Positions 8,671 to 16,499 of a stretch of 64,000 bases of DNA are shown here, piece after piece (positions within the stretch are counted from its first letter, which is position 1; the number at the start of each line of letters is the position of its first letter). Source of the stretch: Clostridium sp. (GTDB lineage Bacteria > Bacillota > Clostridia > Lachnospirales > Lachnospiraceae); the NCBI GenBank assembly GCA_023664385.1, contig JAMPFU010000001.1, positions 1 to 64,000 on the forward strand, read 5' to 3'. A program made the translations under genes and the position numbers. Under the pieces are notes generated by a model, which saw only the letters and a program-made list of their open reading frames with translations, made no database searches and had not been told where the DNA came from.

Positions 8671-10071
8671 TTATGATTCCTTCTGTCTGTTAATGTCAGA
8701 CATGCTTCTGTTCAAATCTATTGTCTCCCTTACCTTTTTATAAAAGTCAGGCGTGAGCTTATATCCCTTGATATATATAAGGTAGCATAATGCTGAAAGC
8801 ACTGCAGGAATGAGGAACATGATTACCCGCATACCATTTTCTGCGCCTTGTGTCTGCTGGACATTTGCCTGATAGCCAATCAGAGTAAGACCCACACCGC
8901 TTAAAAAACCGCTAAAGGCTCCTGCAAACTTAACCACAAAGGTCTGCATGGAAAATAGTATGCTTTCATTTCTCGTTCCAAGCTTATACTCGCCATAGTC
9001 TACAACCTCAGAAAGTATTACCGTTATAAATACAAGCATAAAGCCGATTCCGATATTTACGATTGCACTGCACACGCCTACAGCCACAACATTTTTTGGT
9101 ATGAAATAGCCGAATATCCACAGAAGGGCAAAGCCGATAACAGGACAAAAGCTTGCAAAAAAGAAAGATATTTTTTTGCCGATTTTTTGTGACAAAAACG
9201 GAAGGACAGCCATCGACCCCATCTGCGCAAAGCCTGCCACGCCTGCATAGACAGGATAAAGCACTCCATTTCCCTCCTCAGCATAGGTGCGTTCTGCCAC
9301 ATATTTAAAATAGTAAAGGGCAAAGCTGTTTGAAAGCTGATACGCAATATTGAAGAAAAGGGCGATTCCAAGTATAATTTTTACCTGGTCGTTTTTGAAA
9401 AGCACATTTATCATTCCCTTAATGCTTGTCTTTTCCGCACTCGGCGTTACAACCTGCTCCTTACAGGTAAGACAGGTTACAATTGACGCCAAGATGAATA
9501 CAATTGAGATGATTGACGCTAAAATGGAAAAGCCTCTCACATCGTCCCCGCCGCCAAGCTTTGATACCATGATAAGACCGAAGGAGTTGATTACAAGCCA
9601 TGCAAGACTTGCAAATATACGTGGTATGGCAGATATCTGGCTTCTCTCATTTTCATCCTCGGTAAGTGCAGGAACAAGGGACCAATATGGTATGTCCATA
9701 ATTGTATATGTCATGCCCCACAGGATATAAAATACAGAGCACCATACAAGATACCCCTTCCCCTCAAGTCCATTGTCCAAAAACAAAAGCGCAAGAACAA
9801 CTGCGTTTAAAATTGTTCCAATTAAAATCCAAGGACGAAACTTCCCCCATCTCGTTCTTGTATTGTCAACAATCATTCCCATAAACGGGTCATTAAAAGC
9901 ATCCCAAATTCTCGCCACCATAAAAAGCGTTCCCACAAATGCAGGCGCCACGCTTCTGTAATCTGTCAGGTACATCATCAGGTATGTACCCACGATAGCA
10001 TAGACTGCATCCTTTCCAAATGCTCCGATACCGAAGCAGATTTTTGAAACCCAGCTTAACTTTTTTGTCAT
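8671..10071 (-). CDS. GPH-family sugar:cation symporter (LacS/MelB-like)
   Basis: A 466-residue inner-membrane transporter of the glycoside-pentoside-hexuronide:cation symporter family, with about twelve hydrophobic segments. The N-terminus (FGIGAFGKDAVYAIVGTYLMMYLTD) and the conserved R-W-G-K-F-R-P-W loop after helix 2-3 are typical. It lacks the C-terminal IIA domain of Streptococcus LacS, so it is not controlled by HPr phosphorylation through that domain. It is first in the lactose/galactose block. GGAGG precedes ATG at 10071, and only 35 bp separate that start from a strong hairpin (10107-10153). Either the promoter overlaps the hairpin or the gene is reached by read-through. Confidence 0.9.
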   Translation of the reverse strand: MTKKLSWVSKICFGIGAFGKDAVYAIVGTYLMMYLTDYRSVAPAFVGTLFMVARIWDAFNDPFMGMIVDNTRTRWGKFRPWILIGTILNAVVLALLFLDNGLEGKGYLVWCSVFYILWGMTYTIMDIPYWSLVPALTEDENERSQISAIPRIFASLAWLVINSFGLIMVSKLGGGDDVRGFSILASIISIVFILASIVTCLTCKEQVVTPSAEKTSIKGMINVLFKNDQVKIILGIALFFNIAYQLSNSFALYYFKYVAERTYAEEGNGVLYPVYAGVAGFAQMGSMAVLPFLSQKIGKKISFFFASFCPVIGFALLWIFGYFIPKNVVAVGVCSAIVNIGIGFMLVFITVILSEVVDYGEYKLGTRNESILFSMQTFVVKFAGAFSGFLSGVGLTLIGYQANVQQTQGAENGMRVIMFLIPAVLSALCYLIYIKGYKLTPDFYKKVRETIDLNRSMSDINRQKES

Positions 10072-10106
10072 AGATTTCCCTCCTGTTTTTTAATTTCCTA
10101 TAAAAT

Positions 10107-10153
10107 AAAAAAATCATCTCCTTTACTTATTATGTAAAAGAGATGATTTTTTT
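10107..10153 (-). terminator. Strong bidirectional terminator between the amidase gene and lacS
   Basis: A 20 bp stem (AAAAAAATCATCTC plus inner CTTTAC pairing with GTAAAAG plus AGATGATTTTTTT) with a 7-base loop TTATTAT and T-runs on both strands. It closes the upstream amidase transcript. Because it ends about 35 bases before the lacS start codon it could also act as an attenuator for the sugar operon. Confidence 0.85.
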
Positions 10154-10204
10154 ATTAGTGTTTTTAAATTTTATTTTTATCTATATTTCATGCATCATTA
10201 AAAT

Positions 10205-11179
10205 CTAGTTCTGATGCTTTATCTGTGTTTCGCAGATAAGCGGATATGTCACAAGCTCCCTGCTGTCGATGTTTTCATTGTACATAGATACGGCTGTAAT
10301 CATGCTGTTATTATAGGTTGTGTAGTAATAGATGCCATAGTCAACATTGCAGCAGCAGGAATAAATTGTCCGCTCATATTTACCCTCACCCATACATACA
10401 CAGCCGTTTTGCTGTTCAACGGAGCCAAGTATATGAAAAAATTGGCTTATGCTCTCACCCTCTCCTTCGCCGCATATGGAATTTAGCTTGGTAAAGGCGA
10501 CCTTCACAAATCTTGACATGGAGGATAAATCACCCGGCAGACCGATACCACCCATGCCCCTGCTGTACTGGGTAAGGGTAATTTTATCAGAAAATCTGTT
10601 TTCAATCTGCTCTGACGTGACGCTTAGATAATTGCTTAAATTTACAAGCTGTATGTTAAAGGACGGGCTGTTCGTAAGCACTCCCATAGGATTATCGTAT
10701 ATCTTTAAGCCATCCTTTTCACTTTCTACGGTTATGGACGCTTCCTTGTCAGCAATCATCCAGTGCAGTGTTCCATTTGGCAGGCTTTCATCGAACTGCT
10801 CATCCGTAATATTTATTTTTTCGAGAAGCTTTCTTGCCTCAGCCACAGTTTCACACTGACAGACAATCCATGGAATAAACTCAAAGGTAGCGATATTATC
10901 CTTCCCCTCCTGTACCTTATTGTAATGTGCATATTCAGGGAAATTGAGGGATGCCATGCTCAGCCCTTTTTCGTTTGTCGCTTCGTAATAAAGAGGATAG
11001 TCTTTTACGACATATGCCATTCCAATCATGGAATAATGCTGTTTTATTTCAGGCATCCTCCTGAATTTAAAAGGAAAATTTCTTGGTGTGATTGTGACTG
11101 TTTCATTATAGGAATACTCCAAATCAAAGTTACGTCCAAAATAATGGTCTTTCGTTGTGTAGGTGATAGCTGTACACAT
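10205..11179 (-). CDS. Choloylglycine hydrolase-family (Ntn) amidase, bile salt hydrolase or penicillin V acylase-like
   Basis: Linear-amide C-N hydrolase of 324 residues. The start at 11179 is chosen over an in-frame codon 30 residues upstream because family members expose Cys2 as nucleophile (MCTAIT) and AAGGAGG lies eight bases before this ATG. Other family residues are present: Arg16 and Asp19 (FGRNFD), Asn in EATNEKGLS, Asn in VLTNSPSFNIQL, and Arg in MSRFVKVAF. Homologues in gut Firmicutes deconjugate bile salts; others cleave penicillin V or N-acyl signals, so the substrate is not proven. There is no signal peptide, so it is cytoplasmic. It sits alone between spoIVB and the lactose genes where spo0A would be expected, and ends at a strong terminator. 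Confidence 0.9.
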   Translation of the reverse strand: MCTAITYTTKDHYFGRNFDLEYSYNETVTITPRNFPFKFRRMPEIKQHYSMIGMAYVVKDYPLYYEATNEKGLSMASLNFPEYAHYNKVQEGKDNIATFEFIPWIVCQCETVAEARKLLEKINITDEQFDESLPNGTLHWMIADKEASITVESEKDGLKIYDNPMGVLTNSPSFNIQLVNLSNYLSVTSEQIENRFSDKITLTQYSRGMGGIGLPGDLSSMSRFVKVAFTKLNSICGEGEGESISQFFHILGSVEQQNGCVCMGEGKYERTIYSCCCNVDYGIYYYTTYNNSMITAVSMYNENIDSRELVTYPLICETQIKHQN

Positions 11180-11217
11180 GATGATTCCTCCTTTATATTT
11201 TACTTTTAGCCGTCTTA

Positions 11218-11271
11218 TAGGGCTGTCGTATATTATACTATAAATACTCCTAGTGCGACAGTCCCCCATGT
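11218..11271. repeat. Imperfect inverted repeat between spoIVB and the amidase gene
   Basis: GGGCTGTCG on the left pairs with CGACAGTCCC on the right around a 28-base loop. The arms resemble those of the terminator at 54398-54470 (GGCTGTCGCAG / CTGCGACAGCC), so this may be a related element. No T-run follows on the minus strand. The loop holds TATAAT in the direction of the amidase gene, possibly its -10. Confidence 0.5.
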
Positions 11272-11275
11272 GGTA

Positions 11276-12463
11276 TTATTCTATCATGTCTTCAACAAAT
11301 GTTCCATAGCCTCGTGTGGAATCTCTCAAAAAAACATGTGTTACCGCTCCAACAAGCTTTCCGTCCTGTATAATTGGCGTTCCGCTCATGCCCTGCACAA
11401 TTCCACTTGTAAGATTTAAAAGCTCGGGATCCTTAATTTTTATTTCCAGTCCCTTACTCTGACTGCTCTCGCAGATATCTATCCCCGTAATTTCCACATC
11501 ATAATATTTCGGTTCACCCGATACAGAAGATAAAAGCAGCGCAGAGCCTAAATGTGTTTCAGATTTCCTTCCTATGGGCATCCATTCACCTGAGGAAATA
11601 TAATCTCCCGCATTTTTAGTCATATAACCTTTTATGCCATAGGTTGTGTTATCATTCACCCTGCCGATTACATTTTTTGAAGAATAATCAATGAGCCCCT
11701 CCAGCCTTCCGGGACTTTGCCCGTCTGTCCGTACAATATTTATAATCTGCGTGTTATAGATTGCTCCGTCTCCTACTACTAAAAGCTCTCCTGTATCATT
11801 GTCATTGATACTGTGACCCAAAGCGCCAAATCCATTTTCATCAATATAAGTAAGCGTTCCAATACCTGAAATGTCATCCTTTACCCAAAGTCCAAGCATA
11901 TATTTGTCATTAACAGAAAGCACAGGCGTTACGCTTACATCCATACTTTGTCCCTTTCTCTTTATGCTTATCATAACCTCACTGCTTCCGTATTTGTCAA
12001 CATTACTGATTAATTCTTCTTTGTCGTTTACCTTCATTCCATTTATGGCAGTAATGTAATCTCCGCTCTCTATCAGGTTCATGCATGGACAGCAGCTCTC
12101 GCCTGTTTTTGTTTTTACCTCGCCCGTACCAATAACCATTACGCCATCCGTTTTTACATAAATGCCGATTGGCTTACCTGATGGCATTACCATATGGACT
12201 GTTTCCGTCTTTTCTGAGGCTGCCGTTGTATTTTCATTTTCGGCAGACTGTCCAAGAACCGTTTTCTCTGTCTGCCCCTCCTGAAGCAAATCCGCCTCAA
12301 CGCCGGTTTCATGTGCATACAGCTTTTCCGCCGCTTCTCCATTACCGCTTACCGCCAATTTATTTGTAAATGAATTTATATCATGAAAGACAGTTACACA
12401 TATTAAACAGCATACTACAGCTAACATGGCGCATAACATCTGCCTGTACGCTTTAATACTCAT
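11276..12463 (-). CDS. spoIVB: SpoIVB serine peptidase (S55), sigma-K checkpoint protease
   Basis: A forespore-made peptidase that cleaves SpoIVFA in the intermembrane space and so starts pro-sigma-K processing. The 395 residues begin with a membrane anchor (about 8-27), then a linker, a PDZ domain (about 95-180) and the S55 protease domain with His217 (ALGHSI) and Ser360 (GMSGTP). AAGGAGG precedes the ATG. The leader contains a hairpin repeat and the shared pre-SD motif. It is separated from recN by a terminator and so forms its own unit, as expected for a sporulation-only gene. In Bacillus and most Clostridia spo0A follows directly; here an amidase gene does. Confidence 0.95.
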   Translation of the reverse strand: MSIKAYRQMLCAMLAVVCCLICVTVFHDINSFTNKLAVSGNGEAAEKLYAHETGVEADLLQEGQTEKTVLGQSAENENTTAASEKTETVHMVMPSGKPIGIYVKTDGVMVIGTGEVKTKTGESCCPCMNLIESGDYITAINGMKVNDKEELISNVDKYGSSEVMISIKRKGQSMDVSVTPVLSVNDKYMLGLWVKDDISGIGTLTYIDENGFGALGHSINDNDTGELLVVGDGAIYNTQIINIVRTDGQSPGRLEGLIDYSSKNVIGRVNDNTTYGIKGYMTKNAGDYISSGEWMPIGRKSETHLGSALLLSSVSGEPKYYDVEITGIDICESSQSKGLEIKIKDPELLNLTSGIVQGMSGTPIIQDGKLVGAVTHVFLRDSTRGYGTFVEDMIE

Positions 12464-12482
12464 TGTAAATACCTCCTTTTCT

Positions 12483-12591
12483 TTTGAACATCAGCCATTC
12501 CAAGAACAAAGCGTCTTCGACGCTGTAGTTCGAATCTTAGCAGGATTTTTAATCCTGCCTTATAAGGAAGTTCGGAGAACTTTCTTATAAA
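12483..12591. repeat. Dispersed hairpin repeat, spoIVB copy
   Basis: Begins with TTTGAACATC, then GAACAAAGCGTC-TTC-GACGCT, then a module at 12532-12590 with GCAGGATT-TTT-AATCCTGC and TTATAAGGAAGTTC-GGA-GAACTTTCTTATAA. The 60 bases 12531-12590 match 32541-32600 at 59 positions. It occupies the spoIVB leader. The copy at 32.5 kb interrupts a gene, so this is a mobile or formerly mobile element. Confidence 0.85.
12484..12501 (-). promoter_or_regulatory. Shared pre-SD leader motif, spoIVB copy
   Basis: Read toward spoIVB: GGAATGGCTGATGTTCAA, followed six bases later by AAGGAGG. Here the motif is also the outer end of the hairpin repeat, which links the leader motif with the dispersed repeat family. 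Confidence 0.6.
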
Positions 12592-12593
12592 GT

Positions 12594-12628
12594 AAAAAAA
12601 ATAAGAGTACATGCTGACATGTACTCTT
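12594..12628 (-). terminator. Rho-independent terminator of the asp23-recN operon
   Basis: Perfect 11 bp stem AAGAGTACATG / CATGTACTCTT with loop CTGA on the plus strand, followed in the minus direction by A then eight T. It lies 28 bp after the recN stop and separates recN from spoIVB. Confidence 0.92.
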
Positions 12629-12655
12629 AGTATCAAATATTTTCGGTTTATATAA

Positions 12656-14344
12656 TCAGTATATTTTTGTTTTATCTGCCAAATCTTTCATTTCCTGTGC
12701 GTTTGCAAGTGCTGTTTTCGTTACCTCGGCACCACCCAAAAGCCTTGCAATTTCGTGGATTTCTTCCTCACTGTCAAGCTTCCTTATTTTGGTTGTTGTT
12801 TTATTTTTTTCCACGCTTTTTTCAATTATGTAATGCGAGTCTGCCATGGAAGCAATCTGTGGCAGATGGGTAATACAGATGACCTGATGCTTCCTTCCTA
12901 TAATGGAAAGCTTTTTAGCAACGCTCTGTGCAGTTTTACCACTTATTCCCACATCAATCTCATCAAAAACGAGCGTAGGCGTATCATCCTCATATGCAAT
13001 ACAGGATTTCAGGGCAAGCATGACTCTTGAAAGCTCTCCACCTGACGCCACCTCATAAAGAGGTCTTGCAGCCTCGCCAATATTGGTAGAAATCATAAAA
13101 TGTGCCTCGTCAGCTCCGTTTGCCGTAAATTTATCCAAAGCATGAAAGCTCATGTCAAATTCAACCGAGGAAAAATTAAGCTCGCTTAAAGCCTCCTTAA
13201 TCATGCCACAAAGTCTTTTTGCAGTGCTTTTCCTTATATCCGTAAGCCGTTTGCATTTTTCCTCAAGGTCCTTTTTTACTTTTTCAAGCTCACCGTTTCG
13301 CTTCTCCATGTACTGCTCATAGGATACAAGCTTTTCATGCTTCTCCCTAAAAGCTTCAAGGGCAGAAAGGATATCCGGTATGGTTTTTCCGTATTTTGCC
13401 TTTAAGGAATTGATTAAATTAAGCCGCTCCTCAACCTCTGCAAAATTTTCGGCATTATATTCCATATTCTGCATATAATCGGATAATTCCCTGTTAAAAT
13501 CATTCAGCATGGAATCAATATCGGTTAAAATTTCACTTGCAGGCGCAAGGTCACCATCAAGCTCAACCAGTCTTTTCATCTGCAAAATCGCCCTTCCTAT
13601 GGAATTTGCAAACGAAGCGCTCTCCTCATATCCGGTTATTTTGTATATCTCGTCGGCAGTGCCAAGTATCTCCTTTAAATTAACCGATTTCCGATACGCA
13701 AGCTCAAGCACGTCATCTTCCCCTGCAACAAGCTTTGCTGCAGAAATTTCATCAATCTGATATTTCAGAAAATCCATCTGCTTATTTTTTTCAGCCTCAT
13801 CCATGGAATTTTCTTCTATTTCTTTTAAAATGGATTTATATTTTTCAAATTCTGCTTCCACTAATTTTTTGGCATCGGCAATTTCAGCTCCACCAAATCT
13901 GTCAAGAATTTCCATATGCTTATTTGGTTTTAAAAGCGTCTGCTGCTCATGCTGTGCATGAAGGTCAATCAGGATTGCCGCTGCTTCCTTTAATTTTGCG
14001 GCAGTAATGGTGGCATCATTTATTCGGTTTATTGTTCTTCCTGCGTTGTTTATCCTTCTTGAAATAATAAGCTCATCGTTCTCATCAGGATAAATTTCCA
14101 TATCCTCTAAAAGCTCCCTGATACGTGGATTATCAATTGAAAATGTAAGCTCAACCAAGCCATCCTTTTCCTCGTCCCGAAGAAGCTCCCTTGAGAATTT
14201 TCCTCCCATGCATATGCCGAGGGAACCGATTATAATTGATTTTCCTGCTCCTGTTTCACCCGTCAAAATGTTAAGGTTATCGCCGAAGCTTATATCTATA
14301 TCGTCTATCAAAACTATATTTTTTATGTGTAAATTTAATAACAT
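12656..14344 (-). CDS. recN: DNA repair protein RecN
   Basis: SMC-like ATPase recruited early to double-strand breaks. At 562 residues it is normal length. It has the Walker A GETGAGKS (29-36), a long central coiled coil (about 155-370), the ABC signature SGGELSRVMLALKS and Walker B VFDEIDVGISG near residues 460-490, and the HAQHEQQ element near 128. GGGAG precedes the ATG with nine-base spacing, overlapping the end of argR. The argR-recN pairing is conserved across Bacillus and Clostridia. It is the last gene of the operon. I see no LexA box at this gene, unlike the repair pair at 57 kb. Confidence 0.97.
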   Translation of the reverse strand: MLLNLHIKNIVLIDDIDISFGDNLNILTGETGAGKSIIIGSLGICMGGKFSRELLRDEEKDGLVELTFSIDNPRIRELLEDMEIYPDENDELIISRRINNAGRTINRINDATITAAKLKEAAAILIDLHAQHEQQTLLKPNKHMEILDRFGGAEIADAKKLVEAEFEKYKSILKEIEENSMDEAEKNKQMDFLKYQIDEISAAKLVAGEDDVLELAYRKSVNLKEILGTADEIYKITGYEESASFANSIGRAILQMKRLVELDGDLAPASEILTDIDSMLNDFNRELSDYMQNMEYNAENFAEVEERLNLINSLKAKYGKTIPDILSALEAFREKHEKLVSYEQYMEKRNGELEKVKKDLEEKCKRLTDIRKSTAKRLCGMIKEALSELNFSSVEFDMSFHALDKFTANGADEAHFMISTNIGEAARPLYEVASGGELSRVMLALKSCIAYEDDTPTLVFDEIDVGISGKTAQSVAKKLSIIGRKHQVICITHLPQIASMADSHYIIEKSVEKNKTTTKIRKLDSEEEIHEIARLLGGAEVTKTALANAQEMKDLADKTKIY

Positions 14345-14781
14345 TTTTTTATACTCCCAATTATCTCATCTGCTCTATGAGGGTCCTTGATTGCAATAAA
14401 CAAAGTGTCATCACCTGCAATACAGCCCATAATATCATCATCGTGCAGGCTGTCTATTGCCGTTCCCACAGCCATCGCCATTCCCGCCGTGGTTCTTATG
14501 ACGATAAGATTTCCTGCACAGTCAATTGATATTATATAATTTTCAAGCATATGCCTGTATTTCGCTGCCGACTGCTCAAGGCGGCTATTATCAAGCACAT
14601 ACTTATGCCTGTTTCCCTCATAGGAAACCTTGGTAATGTTAAGCTCCCTTATATCCCTTGATACCGTTGCCTGCGTCGTGTCAAAGCCGCTGTCAATTAA
14701 ATATTTAAGCAGGCTCTCCTGGGTGTCAATCTCATTTTCAGTTATGATTTTCACAATTGCACTCTGCCTTTGCTCCTTCAA
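14335..14781 (-). CDS. argR: Arginine repressor/activator ArgR (AhrC)
   Basis: A 148-residue regulator of arginine metabolism: N-terminal winged helix (about 1-70, with ATQATVSRDIREL as the recognition helix) and C-terminal arginine-binding hexamerisation domain (GTIAGDDTLFI-like motif, here GCIAGDDTLFIAIKD). The start is a TTG at 14781 with AGGAGG nine bases upstream. It overlaps recN and follows nadK by 4 bp, so the three are co-transcribed. Its targets are not in this window. Confidence 0.95.
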   Translation of the reverse strand: MKEQRQSAIVKIITENEIDTQESLLKYLIDSGFDTTQATVSRDIRELNITKVSYEGNRHKYVLDNSRLEQSAAKYRHMLENYIISIDCAGNLIVIRTTAGMAMAVGTAIDSLHDDDIMGCIAGDDTLFIAIKDPHRADEIIGSIKKCY

Positions 14782-14785
14782 AATA

Positions 14786-15613
14786 TCAACCTCCTATTTT
14801 GTCCCGAAGCACACTGTAAAAATTCACATCATGCACCTTGATCAGCCGAACGGTACGCAGGGAAATACATGCCGATACAACGTCACCTGCCCCAAGGTCT
14901 ATGCTGTTTCCACCGTCAAAGGATACAATAGCCTCCGTTTCCTGCGTTTTTCTCTTTTTCGCAATCTCAATTTTTATCTTATCCGTGCTGTCAAACACAA
15001 CACTTTTTGTGGTAAGAGAATGCGGCGAAATCGGCGTTACAACAATCACTCTTGCCCTTGGACTTACGATAGGTCCTCCTGCGGACAGATTGTAGCCTGT
15101 TGACCCTGTCGGCGTGGAAACAATAACACCATCCGCCTCGTAGGTATCAAGAAGCTGTCCGTTCACGTATACATTGAGTCCGATTACACGTGAAAAACCC
15201 GCTCTCGTAATTACAATATCATTTAGCGAATGGAAGGTTTTATTACCAACAGTTCCTTCAATCATCATACGGTTTTCAATTATGTACTTGTCTTCTAACA
15301 GCATATCCAGTGCATCAAATACGCCTGTCTCCTCAACCTCTGTCAAAAAGCCAAGTGTTCCAAGATTTATTCCTATAAGGGGTATGTCATAAACGCCGAT
15401 ACCCCGGGTGGCTCTAAGCATTGTACCGTCTCCGCCTAAAACAATTGCAGCATCTGCTCCCTTTACAAGCTCGTCCATAGCACCATTATCAAGAACGGCA
15501 TCACAAACGAGGGATGACTTTGCACCCTTGCTGCTTAAATATTCGGTTATTTTTTTTGAAAGGATAAGTCCCTCGTCCTTGTCCGTATTTGTAAATATTA
15601 TAAATTTATTCAT
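14786..15613 (-). CDS. nadK: NAD kinase
   Basis: Phosphorylates NAD to NADP. The 275 residues show the diagnostic GGDGT (60-64), the ND dinucleotide in FHSLNDIVITR, and the TGSTGYNLSAGGP loop. AAAGGAT precedes ATG at 15613. It lies between tlyA and argR, a gene order seen in Clostridia. Bacillus lacks nadK at this site, so this is a clostridial variant of the conserved cluster. Confidence 0.96.
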   Translation of the reverse strand: MNKFIIFTNTDKDEGLILSKKITEYLSSKGAKSSLVCDAVLDNGAMDELVKGADAAIVLGGDGTMLRATRGIGVYDIPLIGINLGTLGFLTEVEETGVFDALDMLLEDKYIIENRMMIEGTVGNKTFHSLNDIVITRAGFSRVIGLNVYVNGQLLDTYEADGVIVSTPTGSTGYNLSAGGPIVSPRARVIVVTPISPHSLTTKSVVFDSTDKIKIEIAKKRKTQETEAIVSFDGGNSIDLGAGDVVSACISLRTVRLIKVHDVNFYSVLRDKIGG

Positions 15614-15668
15614 AAATTTTATCCTTTATGGTATTGTGCATGGAAACACAAAATTTTAATCATTGCTA

Positions 15669-16499
15669 TTATATGTCTAACGCATCATGGGAGCTTTCAA
15701 CTACCCTGTCTATATCAACATGTCCATATTTTGCAGATAAACCTAAATCATCTTCATTTTTTGAAAGATATAAAAGATATTCAATATTTCCCTCAGGTCC
15801 CTTAACGGGAGAAAAATCCAGCATAAGCGGATACAGATCTATGGTTTTCGCATAAGCCGTCACCATTTCTATAACCTCCTTATGAACCTCCTTATCCCTG
15901 ACAACGCCCTTTTTTCCAACCTTTTCACGTCCCGCCTCAAACTGCGGCTTTATGAGGCAGACAATCTTCCCCTGATTTCCAAGGATATTTTTTACGGGAA
16001 GCAGAACCTTTTTCAGCGATATAAAGGAAACGTCAATTGAGGAAAAATCCACAAGTTCGCCTATATCCTCAGGAGTAACGTATCTTATGTTTGTTTTTTC
16101 CATGCATACGACCCTGTCATCGTTTCTAAGTCCCCAGTCAAGCTGACCGTGTCCCACATCAATTGCGTAAACACGTGCCGCCCCGTTTTGCAGCATACAA
16201 TCCGTAAAACCTCCTGTGGATGCACCAACGTCCATGCATATCTGTTTCTTGAGACTTATGTTAAATTCCTGCATGGCTTTTTCAAGCTTAAGACCGCCTC
16301 TGCTTACATATTTCAGTGTGTTTCCCCTTACCTCAATATTAGCATTTACAGGAAATGCCGCACCTGCCTTGTCCTCCCTGCTGCCATCAACATATACGAT
16401 TCCTGACATAATGACTGCCTTTGCCTTTTCCCTTGAGGGTGCAATTCCCTTTTCCACAAGCAGCACGTCAAGTCTTTCTCTTTTTATCTTTTCCTGCAT
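15669..16499 (-). CDS. tlyA: TlyA-family rRNA 2'-O-methyltransferase (YqxC)
   Basis: A 276-residue protein with an N-terminal S4 RNA-binding domain (about 7-66) and an FtsJ-like SAM-binding methyltransferase domain (DVGASTGGFTDCMLQNGA near 90-107). Homologues methylate cytidines of 16S and 23S rRNA in Mycobacterium; in Firmicutes the activity is less certain. The ATG overlaps the end of dxs by 16 bp, with AAGGAG inside dxs. The same neighbour order (ispA-dxs-tlyA-argR-recN) occurs in B. subtilis. Confidence 0.93.
   Translation of the reverse strand: MQEKIKRERLDVLLVEKGIAPSREKAKAVIMSGIVYVDGSREDKAGAAFPVNANIEVRGNTLKYVSRGGLKLEKAMQEFNISLKKQICMDVGASTGGFTDCMLQNGAARVYAIDVGHGQLDWGLRNDDRVVCMEKTNIRYVTPEDIGELVDFSSIDVSFISLKKVLLPVKNILGNQGKIVCLIKPQFEAGREKVGKKGVVRDKEVHKEVIEMVTAYAKTIDLYPLMLDFSPVKGPEGNIEYLLYLSKNEDDLGLSAKYGHVDIDRVVESSHDALDI

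Noticed and set aside
11180-11269. Longer start of the Ntn amidase at 11269
   Set aside because: It would bury the catalytic Cys behind 30 residues; the ATG at 11179 has a strong SD.
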